In this document: one piece after another, positions 55,741 through 63,702 of the stretch
Layout of the letters: every line of letters starts with the position of its first letter
Numbering within the stretch: position 1 is the first letter of the stretch
Source: SZUA-100 sp965248135
Lineage (GTDB): Bacteria > Pseudomonadota > Alphaproteobacteria > Rhizobiales > Rhizobiaceae
Length of the DNA: 64,000 nt
NCBI GenBank assembly: GCA_965248135.1
Contig: CBDFIN010000010.1
Span: 1 to 64,000, forward strand
Reading direction: 5' to 3'
Notes under the pieces: generated by a model
Databases searched by the model: none
What the model saw: the letters and a program-made list of their open reading frames with translations, nothing else
Told to the model about the DNA's origin: nothing
Program-made: the position numbers and the translations under genes

Positions 55741-56307
55741 ATGCTTGATTTCATTTACCAAAGCGGATGGGGGGCGTTCAGTATTCTACTGATGTTCCAA
55801 TTGCCGTTTTTAATTGGCTTCCTATTTATCATCAGCCGCAGTTCGAAGTCGTCTCACGACAAAGGAGACGCGAGCGAACAAAACATATCAAAAGCCAAGA
55901 CAGCCTGGCTGTCGCTGGTGGTTGTCTTGTTCGTCGTCGTCAATGTCGCCAGTATCAGTTATATTCCGGCAGTCTCCAGCGCCGCCGCAATGGTGTCGGC
56001 AGAAGATGTTGTCGATGTCAAGGTGACGGCGGAATCGTGGAGTTATGATTTGTCGGAACAAGAATTCACGGTCGGACAGACGGTTCGCTTCTCCGTCAAT
56101 TCTGTTGATACGGTGCACGGATTTGCCATCTATCACCCCAAGGGCAATATCATTTTTACAATGATGCTGGTTCCAGGGGTTGGACCATCTTCGCTCATTC
56201 ACAAATTTAGCGAGCCCGGCACCTACAAGGTACGATGCCTTGAGTATTGTGGTGCAGCGCATCACGAAATGAATGACGAAATAATCGTCACAGCAAGTTC
56301 CAGCTAA
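55741..56307 (+). CDS. CuA-bearing subunit II of a heme-copper oxidoreductase (NOR-like)
   Basis: 188 residues with two membrane helices (about 10-32 and 54-73) and a cupredoxin domain outside. The CuA site is complete: His in VDTVHGFAIY, then C-x3-C-x3-H-x2-M in CLEYCGAAHHEM. This binds the binuclear copper that receives electrons from cytochrome c or another donor. GGAGGAGAG precedes the ATG. The subunit I gene follows 13 bp on. In length it resembles the short subunits II of ba3-type oxidases and of sNOR-type reductases. Confidence 0.88.
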   Translation: MLDFIYQSGWGAFSILLMFQLPFLIGFLFIISRSSKSSHDKGDASEQNISKAKTAWLSLVVVLFVVVNVASISYIPAVSSAAAMVSAEDVVDVKVTAESWSYDLSEQEFTVGQTVRFSVNSVDTVHGFAIYHPKGNIIFTMMLVPGVGPSSLIHKFSEPGTYKVRCLEYCGAAHHEMNDEIIVTASSS

Positions 56308-56320
56308 GGGGGAGCCGGTA

Positions 56321-57853
56321 ATGCAATTTGCAACTTCACTAATCCAGCGCACGCCAATTTTCGGGCGCATGTTTAAAATCGATACCAGCACCGGCCTTGA
56401 GGAAATCAATGCCTGGCCGGCGCTGATGATGATGGCCTCTTTTATCTGGCTGGCAATTGCCGTTCTGCTGGGAATATCGATGCCGCTGGCCCAGATCATG
56501 GAGCTTGACGGCGCGGTATTTTACACGGCAATCACGGCGCATGGTGCGGCCATGGCTTTCCCGTTTTTGTTCCAGTTGATGGTGGCTGTCGGCCTGCACA
56601 GGGCTGCGGGCTGTCTTGGAACCCCGGTAACGGGAATACTTCCAGCGGCGTTTTTCTGGTGCATGAATATCGGTGGCGCTATCCTGGCCGTTGCAGTTCT
56701 GGCCGGCTTGAAAATCAGCTACGCGGTTATGTTTCCGTTGCCTATCGTCGGTGTGATGACCGGGCAATGGAGCATGATGCATGTGATCGTCGGCTTCACC
56801 GGCTTAGCTTTGGTGCTGGTTTCGGTTATCTTGGTGTACCCGATGCAAATCATCAAAATGCTGTTCTTCGACAAGCAGCGTGAAGAGCTTGTACTGTCAC
56901 CTCGCACCTTGCGGGACCCCGGCATGCTGGGCATGGCTATGGCTGCGTTTGTCTTGCTGATCATGGGCTCACCGCTCATCGTCGTTGCCAGTGCAGTGTT
57001 GTTGGCACTTTACGGCATCCTGCCTATGGCGTGGGTAACCTGGGCCACCGACCCGTTGGTGTTTCAGTTCGTGTTCTACATTTTTGCCCACAACTTGATG
57101 GAAGCAATGGCTATCATGGTGGTTAGCGCAGTCTATGCGACCTTGCCACTTTATCTCGCCGATGGAACCCGCAAGCTCTACAGCGACAAACTGGCCAATC
57201 TGGCCCTTTGGATCTTGCTGCTGACTTCGGTCACCTCGTTCTTCCATCACTTCTACACCATGTTCCCTGCCCTGCCGGCAGCACTTTCTTACCACGGTAA
57301 CATTATGAGTTGGGGAACCGGCATTGGCGCGGCTATAACGATATTTACGGTCAGCGCTACAATCTGGAAGCATGGTATCCGGGCAGAACCGGGGCTGATG
57401 GCAGTGTTGATGGGCTTCACGCTCTATATCATGGATGGTGTCAGCGCCATTATCACGTCGAACATCGCCTGGTCATTCCAGCTTCACGGCACCATGTGGC
57501 AAGCTGGACACACCATGGCGGTGCTGATTGCCATGGCGTTAATGTGGATTGGAGTGTTCATTCACCACTATCCGGTGATGACCGGCCGGCAGATCAACAT
57601 CAAACTTGGAAACTGGTTTGTGGCGCTCTACACCATTGCCGCAATCGGCGTTGACTGGTCGTTCCTGGCGGCTGGCGCTGCTGGTATGCCCCGCCGGTTT
57701 GCCGCCTGGAATCAGGAAGGCTGGTTGACTTACGGCTATCTTATTTTGCTGTTCGGCTTGATATTGGCCGTGTCGTTCGTGTTGCTGGCGATGAGCTTTA
57801 GCAAGTCGCGCGAACTTGCCGAGGCTGCACCTGCTGCAAGTCCGGCTGAATAA
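56321..57853 (+). CDS. Heme-copper oxidoreductase subunit I with NOR-type active site
   Basis: 510 residues, about 12-13 membrane helices. Metal ligands: His74 in helix II for the low-spin heme, His257 in helix VI and His309-His310 in helix VII for the second metal, His397 in helix X for the high-spin heme. At His257+4, where oxidases have the cross-linked Tyr, it has Glu261 (AHNLME), the position of the essential Glu of nitric oxide reductases. In helix X the second His of the H-x-H pair is replaced by Met399 (QAGHTMA), so the low-spin heme would be His/Met. I infer an NO reductase of the CuA-linked class rather than an oxygen reductase. The fold assignment is strong; the substrate is inferred. 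Confidence 0.75.
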   Translation: MQFATSLIQRTPIFGRMFKIDTSTGLEEINAWPALMMMASFIWLAIAVLLGISMPLAQIMELDGAVFYTAITAHGAAMAFPFLFQLMVAVGLHRAAGCLGTPVTGILPAAFFWCMNIGGAILAVAVLAGLKISYAVMFPLPIVGVMTGQWSMMHVIVGFTGLALVLVSVILVYPMQIIKMLFFDKQREELVLSPRTLRDPGMLGMAMAAFVLLIMGSPLIVVASAVLLALYGILPMAWVTWATDPLVFQFVFYIFAHNLMEAMAIMVVSAVYATLPLYLADGTRKLYSDKLANLALWILLLTSVTSFFHHFYTMFPALPAALSYHGNIMSWGTGIGAAITIFTVSATIWKHGIRAEPGLMAVLMGFTLYIMDGVSAIITSNIAWSFQLHGTMWQAGHTMAVLIAMALMWIGVFIHHYPVMTGRQINIKLGNWFVALYTIAAIGVDWSFLAAGAAGMPRRFAAWNQEGWLTYGYLILLFGLILAVSFVLLAMSFSKSRELAEAAPAASPAE

Positions 57854-57865
57854 CAAACTGGCATT

Positions 57866-57895
57866 CCGGGGCCGTTTGGCGGCCCCGGTTTCCCC
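57866..57895 (+). terminator. Probable terminator after the heme-copper operon
   Basis: Stem CCGGGGCC/GGCCCCGG with a 7-base loop, then TTTCCCC. The T run is short. It lies 12 bp after the subunit I stop. Confidence 0.55.
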
Positions 57896-57950
57896 TGCCA
57901 AGATGCAATACCTCGAATATTCAATTTACTTTTAAATGGATTTGGGCACT

Positions 57951-58024
57951 CTAGTGGTTCTGTACCAACATTTGCATCCGCCAGCGGCTCGTACTTATGG
58001 CAAATGTTGGAATCGAACCACTAG
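57951..58024. repeat. CTAGTGG-bounded hairpin repeat (locus 3)
   Basis: 74 bp, ends CTAGTGGTTC/GAACCACTAG, inner arms CCAACATTTGC and GCAAATGTTGG. Nearly identical over its left part to the unit at 59293. The remaining gap up to the patatin gene (58025-58280) holds a GC-rich low-complexity stretch and the palindrome listed separately, but no gene. Confidence 0.9.
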
Positions 58025-58164
58025 TTGCGCCCCTCACCCTCACTGAAATATAGCCTGAGCATCATAATTTGATTCAGTGTGTAGTCTCTTTGCTATTCCG
58101 GGCTGCGCCCGGGCCTCCGCAGGGGCGGCGCAAAGGCGCCGGTCGCTATGCGCTCCTGATGAGC

Positions 58165-58188
58165 CATGATCATTTTAAAATGATCATG
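58165..58188. promoter_or_regulatory. Perfect 24-bp palindrome upstream of the patatin gene
   Basis: CATGATCATTTT followed by its exact complement AAAATGATCATG. It lies 93 bp before the patatin ATG. It may be an operator for a dimeric repressor or a transcript hairpin. Confidence 0.5.
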
Positions 58189-58280
58189 CTATACTTAATC
58201 GACAGTTCTTTAGCTTTCACGATTTGGATAGTTTTTGGTCGTACCATGGTGGTTACACAATCACAGGTTCGGGTTAGATA

Positions 58281-59297
58281 ATGTTTCTGCGCGCCAGTAC
58301 ACACGATACCGCTGAAGACCAGTCGGCTGAAAACGAAAATGTTGCGGTCCTAGTGGGCAACGATAATCCCGATCCCGGCCGGCAAAAATGTGGCCTTTCG
58401 TTGGCGCTTGGTGGTGGCGCGGCGCGGGGCTGGTCGCATATCGGCGTGCTGAAAGCCTTCGACGATTCTAACGTGCCTGTCAGCATGATTGCCGGCACGT
58501 CGGTCGGTGCACTGGTCGGCGCCTGCTATCTAGCTGGAAAACTGCAACAACTGGAAGAATTTGCCACGGGCCTGACGCGCCGCAAATTGGTCGGCTTGCT
58601 CGATATATCATTGCGTGGCAGCGGCATTATTTCTGGTCTCAGGCTGGCTGAAAGGATGCGGGAACATCTTGATGGCATTACGTTTGGTGATCTGGCTCAT
58701 ACGCTTGTGTGTGTCGCAACAGAGATCAGCACTGGTCACGAAATCTGGCTTTCAGAGGGTCCTGTAATTGAATCCATACGCTCGTCCTATGCACTGCCAG
58801 GTATCTTTGAGCCGGTGTTGCATGAGGGACGAATACTTGTCGATGGTGCACTTGTTAACCCGGTGCCAGTTTCGGTATGCCGGGCTCACGGCTCTCCGAT
58901 GGTTGTTGCGATAAATCTGAACTATGACATTAACGGGCGGGCACAGGTCATTCATAATAAAAAGAAAAGTCTAATAAAAGAAATTCATGCAAACAACGGA
59001 GAACTCAGCAACGCGGCAATGGGCAATGTCAGCAATCGTTCATTTTTGCGATACTTCTTGGGTGGAGACTCCAAACCCAGCATCAGCAGCGTGATGGTTG
59101 AATCATACAACATCATCCAGGACCGCATCGCCCGCTCACGACTTGCCGGTGATCCACCGGATCTGACGATTGGCCCTGGCGTTGCCCATATTGGTCTATC
59201 CGAGTTCCACCGCGCAGAAGAGGCGATTGAAATCGGATATGCTGCCGCAATGGCACGTATGAACGACATCAAGTGTCTGGCGCGTGCCATGGTCTAG
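58281..59297 (+). CDS. Patatin-like phospholipase (RssA-type)
   Basis: 338 residues. The Ser-Asp lipase dyad motifs are intact: oxyanion loop LGGGAARGW, nucleophile GTSVG (IAGTSVGALVG), and the DGA motif (ILVDGALVNPVP). The N-terminal 36 residues and the C-terminal 100 are variable. It is probably a cytoplasmic lipid acyl hydrolase of unknown substrate. Its TAG stop is part of the CTAGTGG hairpin starting at 59293, the second such case in this window. Confidence 0.92.
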   Translation: MFLRASTHDTAEDQSAENENVAVLVGNDNPDPGRQKCGLSLALGGGAARGWSHIGVLKAFDDSNVPVSMIAGTSVGALVGACYLAGKLQQLEEFATGLTRRKLVGLLDISLRGSGIISGLRLAERMREHLDGITFGDLAHTLVCVATEISTGHEIWLSEGPVIESIRSSYALPGIFEPVLHEGRILVDGALVNPVPVSVCRAHGSPMVVAINLNYDINGRAQVIHNKKKSLIKEIHANNGELSNAAMGNVSNRSFLRYFLGGDSKPSISSVMVESYNIIQDRIARSRLAGDPPDLTIGPGVAHIGLSEFHRAEEAIEIGYAAAMARMNDIKCLARAMV

Positions 59298-59463
59298 TGG
59301 TTCTGTACCAACATTTGCATCCGCCAGCGGCTCGTACTTATTTACAAATGTTGGAATCATAAGAACCACTAGAATTCAATAAGTTGCTAGTGGTCTTTGT
59401 GGCCAAAAAGCTTGAAAAAGAACGTGCTGAAAAGGGATTCAAGCGTTTCGGCCAGACCACTAG
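59293..59463. repeat. Pair of CTAGTGG-bounded hairpin repeats (locus 4)
   Basis: Unit one (59293-59372) has ends CTAGTGGTTC/GAACCACTAG, inner arms CCAACATTTG and CAAATGTTGG, and begins in the patatin stop codon. Unit two (59387-59463) is a different subtype with ends CTAGTGGTCT/AGACCACTAG and inner GGCC. Between convergent patatin and CBS genes they could end both transcripts. Confidence 0.85.
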
Positions 59464-59492
59464 AGCGTGTCGCGCATCAGAATTTGAGAAAA

Positions 59493-59924
59493 TCAAACCG
59501 TGGCGATATAGCTTCTGATATCCTCGGCCTCTTTTTCCGCCTGCTCGATACGCCGTTTGACCACGTCACCGATTGAGATGATACCTGTCAGCTTGCCATC
59601 ATCAACGACCGGGATGTGCCTGAATCGGCCCATTGACATTTTTTCCATCACCGTATTGATAGTATCGGCTTCAGAACACGTCACAACATTCCTGGTCATG
59701 TGTGCCGAGACCGGATCGCCAAGAATATCTGCGCCCTTGCGGACCAACGCCCTGACCACGTCCCTTTCTGACAATATGCCGGCAATAGTCCCGCTATCGG
59801 ACACGATTAGCACTGCACCAATCTTTTTTTCTGCCAGAACCGAAAGCACCGCCTCGACACTGGTATCTTCCGTGAGAGTGAATGTCTTTCTTCCTTTTTC
59901 ATCAAGTATAGATGAAACCGTCAT
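59493..59924 (-). CDS. CBS-domain pair protein
   Basis: 143 residues, essentially two CBS domains (about 1-60 and 72-130: KKIGAVLIVSDSGTIAGILSERDVVRAL; RFRHIPVVDDGKLTGIISIGDVV). Such stand-alone proteins bind adenine nucleotides and act as sensors. GAGGAGG with eight-base spacing precedes the ATG. Confidence 0.92.
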   Translation of the reverse strand: MTVSSILDEKGRKTFTLTEDTSVEAVLSVLAEKKIGAVLIVSDSGTIAGILSERDVVRALVRKGADILGDPVSAHMTRNVVTCSEADTINTVMEKMSMGRFRHIPVVDDGKLTGIISIGDVVKRRIEQAEKEAEDIRSYIATV

Positions 59925-60029
59925 TATTGTTCCTCCTCATTTGCAATGCTACCCCCGCATTGTGCTGATTTGGCGTCATGTTATCATAGAACCGGTTGCC
60001 GGACTAGAATAAGCCGTTGTTTCTGCCAC

Positions 60030-60782
60030 CTATGTTTTGGGATCGAAAAAACTAAAACCGAGCAGGCCAAACACGAACCCACCCACATGGGCTTCCCAGG
60101 CAACCTTCACTCCCTCGCCTGCTATCGGTAAAAACCCGGTTCCGAAAAGGAAGTTCAGCGCCATCCACACACCGACAAACAAGATCACGTTGCGATTGCT
60201 CAGCGCCTGTATCAAACTCAGCGCTTTCGCATGCACATGTATTCCAGGACGCCCTGCGCCAAGGCCACCCGGCCCGAGCACAAAGCGGGCGGCGGCGCCC
60301 ATATAGGCCGACACACATGCTGAGGCGCCGACAACCGGAGTGGCTTCAAACGGATGCATGAAATAATGTGCACCAGCGCCGGCAAGTGCCGCAAACATGC
60401 TAAACAGCAGAAAACGGCTGGCGCCAAAACGCCTGGCCACAGCACTGCCAAAGGCAATCAGCCACAATAGATTGACGAAAACGTGGGTCCAGTCGCCATG
60501 CAGCAGGGCATAGCTAACCGGCGACCAATAGCGCGCCAAGGGATAGGGAACCGTGTCGAGGGGAAAGGAAAAATAGGCCGGAATAAACGATGTCAAAAGA
60601 ATCAGCTGAAAATTCTGTTCAGAGGAAAGCACCAGCACGCGAACCAAATGGACCCCAACAATTGCCGCTACAAAGAACCCAATGACCACGGGAATGTTAA
60701 ACATCGGCTCACGCCGCGCCGACATATGCGGAAAGACTTGATTTGTGCTGTTTTTGTTTTCGTCGTCAGGAAAATGTGTCAA
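60030..60782 (-). CDS. Rhomboid-family intramembrane protease
   Basis: 250 residues, about six or seven helices. Catalytic Ser is in VVGASACVSAYMG (GxSx rather than GxSG, a common alphaproteobacterial variant), and the partner His is in AWEAHVGGFVFG. HGDWTHVFVNLLWL is the L1/TM2 rhomboid motif. TTG 60782 was chosen because AGGAG lies five bases upstream. Substrate unknown. Confidence 0.88.
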   Translation of the reverse strand: MTHFPDDENKNSTNQVFPHMSARREPMFNIPVVIGFFVAAIVGVHLVRVLVLSSEQNFQLILLTSFIPAYFSFPLDTVPYPLARYWSPVSYALLHGDWTHVFVNLLWLIAFGSAVARRFGASRFLLFSMFAALAGAGAHYFMHPFEATPVVGASACVSAYMGAAARFVLGPGGLGAGRPGIHVHAKALSLIQALSNRNVILFVGVWMALNFLFGTGFLPIAGEGVKVAWEAHVGGFVFGLLGFSFFDPKT

Positions 60783-61127
60783 GCCGTCTCCTGCCGCTCT
60801 GATTTCGGCTCAATAGCACCAAAATTCAACATTGCGGTTATTGGTGCGATTATAAAGCAAAAAAAACGCCCGATGCGCAATGCATCGGGCGTGTTGGTCG
60901 TTTCCCCTGCATAAACCGTCCCACAACGGAATTTCTGCAAGTTCCATTCCAGTCTGCGAAAAGCACCAGTGCTGCTTAGTGCTTTTATCCTTATCCTGAG
61001 CCTTCTATTGTCGCCTGGTGGCGCTTGGAGTAGAAACTCTTTGTGTCACAAATCGACGCTGAATTCAACGTAAACACTTCATTAGGGTTAATGACAGTCA
61101 GACATTGACCACCAGACCGCCGGTTTT
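60783..61127. other. 345-bp intergenic region holding a terminator
   Basis: No gene is visible. It contains the minus-strand terminator listed separately and presumably the rhomboid promoter. Confidence 0.5.
60859..60892 (-). terminator. Intrinsic terminator for the TerB-like gene
   Basis: On the - strand, ACGCCCGATGC pairs with GCATCGGGCGT around a five-base loop and is followed by eight T. It ends leftward transcription coming from the TerB-like gene. Confidence 0.85.
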
Positions 61128-61631
61128 TCAACCGTTTTGAGGGTTGGCCGTTGCATATCCTGATTTTTGAAAGTTCATCATCGAGCACACCTCATCAGTG
61201 TTTAAGGCCAGCAACTCGGCCACTCTCTCGATCAGCAGCAGTTCATATTCATGGAGCCTGCCATCGGCAAACACCATTTCCCACATATGTGAAATCAGAT
61301 TGAGCTTTTCATCATGGCAAAGAACGAGGTTTAGTCGCTCCGTCAGCACCGCCAGATCGCTCGCCGAGCGCGCATGCGACTGGACATCAGCGACCAGCGC
61401 AACTGCATCCTCTTCTTCAATCATAAACTCGTCAGACAGAATTCTGAGCAGGCACTGCCGTTCAGTATCGTGGAATTCTCCATCTACGGGAATTACCTGG
61501 AAAAGCAGAGCGGCAATGTTCGAGCGTTGCGTCCAGAATTCTGGATCATCGCCGGAGCCTTCCTGATATGCAAATCCGATCAGTGGATTTTTGACCACGC
61601 TGCCCAACTGTTTGCCCCCCGCCAAACACAT
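61128..61631 (-). CDS. TerB-like protein
   Basis: 167 residues from ATG 61631 (a TTG at 61673 would give 181). The TerB/DjlA-like all-helical metal-binding fold is recognisable: ALLFQVIPVDGEFHDTERQCLLRIL and LISHMWEMVFADGRLHEYELLLI, with the acidic pattern D-G-x(3)-E at both sites. The function in alphaproteobacteria is unknown; tellurite resistance is not implied. Confidence 0.82.
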   Translation of the reverse strand: MCLAGGKQLGSVVKNPLIGFAYQEGSGDDPEFWTQRSNIAALLFQVIPVDGEFHDTERQCLLRILSDEFMIEEEDAVALVADVQSHARSASDLAVLTERLNLVLCHDEKLNLISHMWEMVFADGRLHEYELLLIERVAELLALNTDEVCSMMNFQKSGYATANPQNG

Positions 61632-61673
61632 TTTTCCCGCCGCCCGACTACTAAACATCCTATTACAAGTCAA

Positions 61674-62214
61674 ATTTCTGAACCCGCTTTGCCTGCTGCG
61701 TGATGGTCATACCGCTTCGGTGTGATTCAGATTTGCATACCTTAGCGACCGTAATTTAGCAATTAAAATCAATAATATAGTGGCATAGAACCTGCTTCAC
61801 AGCCGACTGGTGATCCCTCAAGACGGCGCGACAAACTGCCGCTAATCTGCAGGGCACAAGAAACCATCTGGCAAGTAGTATTTAGATGTAATGCTAGTTG
61901 TCCCGAAGCCAAATCTGAATGCCAACTTGCGGTGGGCAATTAATATGGCCCAATATTAAGCACAATTGTAGTTCCATCGCCGCAAGATACAGATTTGAGC
62001 CAAAGTGGTTTGCGCCAACGCCATGACATAGAACAGAATAATCATACCGGAGCGCTCCACCAAACGTTCGACCGGCTTTCGGCCATTCGTCAACTTCCCA
62101 CCCAACGCCGGTCGACCCGTCTCTTTGGCGGTATAATGCTCAAGCATACGCTTCGATACTCGATGCATCATTTCGCTTGAATTTGCCGTGAAATCTGGCG
62201 CGCCGCAAAGACGT
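61674..62214. other. 541-bp stretch without a supported gene
   Basis: AT-rich. A minus-strand frame at 61956-62351 overlaps the next gene and has no family match or good start, so I do not call it. No repeat family member or strong hairpin seen. Confidence 0.4.
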
Positions 62215-62940
62215 TCAACCAAACCACTTGTTATAGTCGGAAACCAGCAGATGCAGCGGGTCGGTGTCTTCTTCAACGGTTGAAAACCGGCCAATAGAAT
62301 CGCGGAAAATATTGTCGGTTCGATCATCGTTGACGGTTGAGACCTCTCCAATCAGCACATCGGCGCCTTCCCCCCAAAAGGCATGCCAATTGCCGGGCAT
62401 CAACGTAACGCTTTCACCTGGATTGAGTTTTAATACCGCACCGGCTGGCTGGCTGCGCAGAACACCATCTGTGGCTACCGTGACAAGAGATGTCTCGTCC
62501 AGATTCCCTTCCGGGTCCGAGTTGAATAATTCCAAAGCCAGAACACCACCGCCCCGGTTGATGATGTCTTCGGCCTTGATGATGTGGCGATGCATCGGAG
62601 AAATCTGATCCCGGCGTGAGATCATTATCTTTTCAGCATAACACATGCCGCCACCGCGCTTTAAATCTTGCCGGGAGCCATTGCGGACCGTGAACAGAAA
62701 AAGACCGAGATTGTCGAAATCTCCCTGGCCGTAATCCGTGATATCCCAGCCCAGCCGGGCATCGACAATACCCTTAATATCGCCCAACCGGTCTGCCATT
62801 TCTGCTGGAGACCAGTAGGCGAAAGGCGGCAGTATGTAGCCGAATGAGCGGATAAATTCATTCGATTCCTCGATAATCCGATTAATCTGCGAGCGTTTCA
62901 CCTCAGGTGTTCTCCAGTTGCTGCGACCATTGTTTACCAA
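62215..62940 (-). CDS. D-lyxose/D-mannose isomerase-like cupin
   Basis: 241 residues of the D-lyxose ketol-isomerase cupin family (LGWDITDYGQGDFDNLGLFLFTVRNG, then GGMCYAEKIMISRRDQISPMHRH). The metal site is likely formed by the His pair in MHRHIIKAEDIINRGGG, a downstream Glu, and His in PGNWHAFWGEG. It would interconvert an aldose and a ketose. No sugar genes lie next to it; the peroxiredoxin gene is 29 bp upstream on the same strand. Confidence 0.85.
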   Translation of the reverse strand: MVNNGRSNWRTPEVKRSQINRIIEESNEFIRSFGYILPPFAYWSPAEMADRLGDIKGIVDARLGWDITDYGQGDFDNLGLFLFTVRNGSRQDLKRGGGMCYAEKIMISRRDQISPMHRHIIKAEDIINRGGGVLALELFNSDPEGNLDETSLVTVATDGVLRSQPAGAVLKLNPGESVTLMPGNWHAFWGEGADVLIGEVSTVNDDRTDNIFRDSIGRFSTVEEDTDPLHLLVSDYNKWFG

Positions 62941-62969
62941 GCGCGCACAATTTATATTACCGTTGCTGA

Positions 62970-63623
62970 TCAGCCTTTCAGCCTGGTCATTCGCAGGTAA
63001 GGCAGGACAGTTGTAAAGTCGCCGAATTTCGTCTTGGCATCCGCATCATTGACCGTTGTCGGGATCACCACATCATCGCCGACATTCCAGTTTGCAGGCG
63101 TTGCGACACCTTCGTTAGCCGCGGTTTGCAGGCCATCCAGCGCGCGCAAAACCTCCGCAAAGTTGCGGCCCACATTCATTGGATATGTCATCGACAGTTT
63201 CATCGCTTTGTCAGGCCCGATGATAAAGACCGATCGAACGGTCGCACTGTCGTTGGGGGTGCGGCCATCGGGCATATAGGCTTCGGCCGGCAACATATCG
63301 AACGCCTTGGAGACCGCCAGACCATCATCAGCAATGATCGGAAATCCCGCTGCCGCGCCACCGACCTTCTCGATGTCATCCTTCCATCTCTTGTGATCCT
63401 CGACCCCATCAACGGATACACCGATCACCTTGGTGCCGCGTTTGGCCCACTCGTCGGCCAGTTGGGCAACAGCACCAAATTCGGTCGTGCAAACAGGGGT
63501 AAAATCCTTGGGGTGCGAAAACAGGATCGCCCAGCTATCACCAATCCAGTCATGCAAGGCAAAAATGCCCTGGTCTGTCTCGACCGTCAGGTTTGGGATG
63601 GTGTCATTTATTCGTAAGCTCAT
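62970..63623 (-). CDS. 1-Cys peroxiredoxin (Prx6 type)
   Basis: 217 residues. Peroxidatic Cys in PKDFTPVCTTEFG, with the Thr and Arg that complete the site. A C-terminal Prx6 extension is present (KLSMTYPMNVGRNFAEVLRALD; VIPTTV). It reduces hydrogen or organic peroxides in the cytoplasm. AAGGAAC precedes the ATG. Confidence 0.95.
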   Translation of the reverse strand: MSLRINDTIPNLTVETDQGIFALHDWIGDSWAILFSHPKDFTPVCTTEFGAVAQLADEWAKRGTKVIGVSVDGVEDHKRWKDDIEKVGGAAAGFPIIADDGLAVSKAFDMLPAEAYMPDGRTPNDSATVRSVFIIGPDKAMKLSMTYPMNVGRNFAEVLRALDGLQTAANEGVATPANWNVGDDVVIPTTVNDADAKTKFGDFTTVLPYLRMTRLKG

Positions 63624-63702
63624 GCGGTTGTTCCTTTGGAATTAGGTGCGACTCAAACAGCAAACTAATCCTGGCAGCAGCATTTTGGCAAGAGTTGCAG
63701 CA

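Noticed and set aside
61956..62351. 131-codon frame on the - strand before the lyxose-isomerase-like gene
   Set aside because: Overlaps that gene, has no good ribosome site and no family resemblance.
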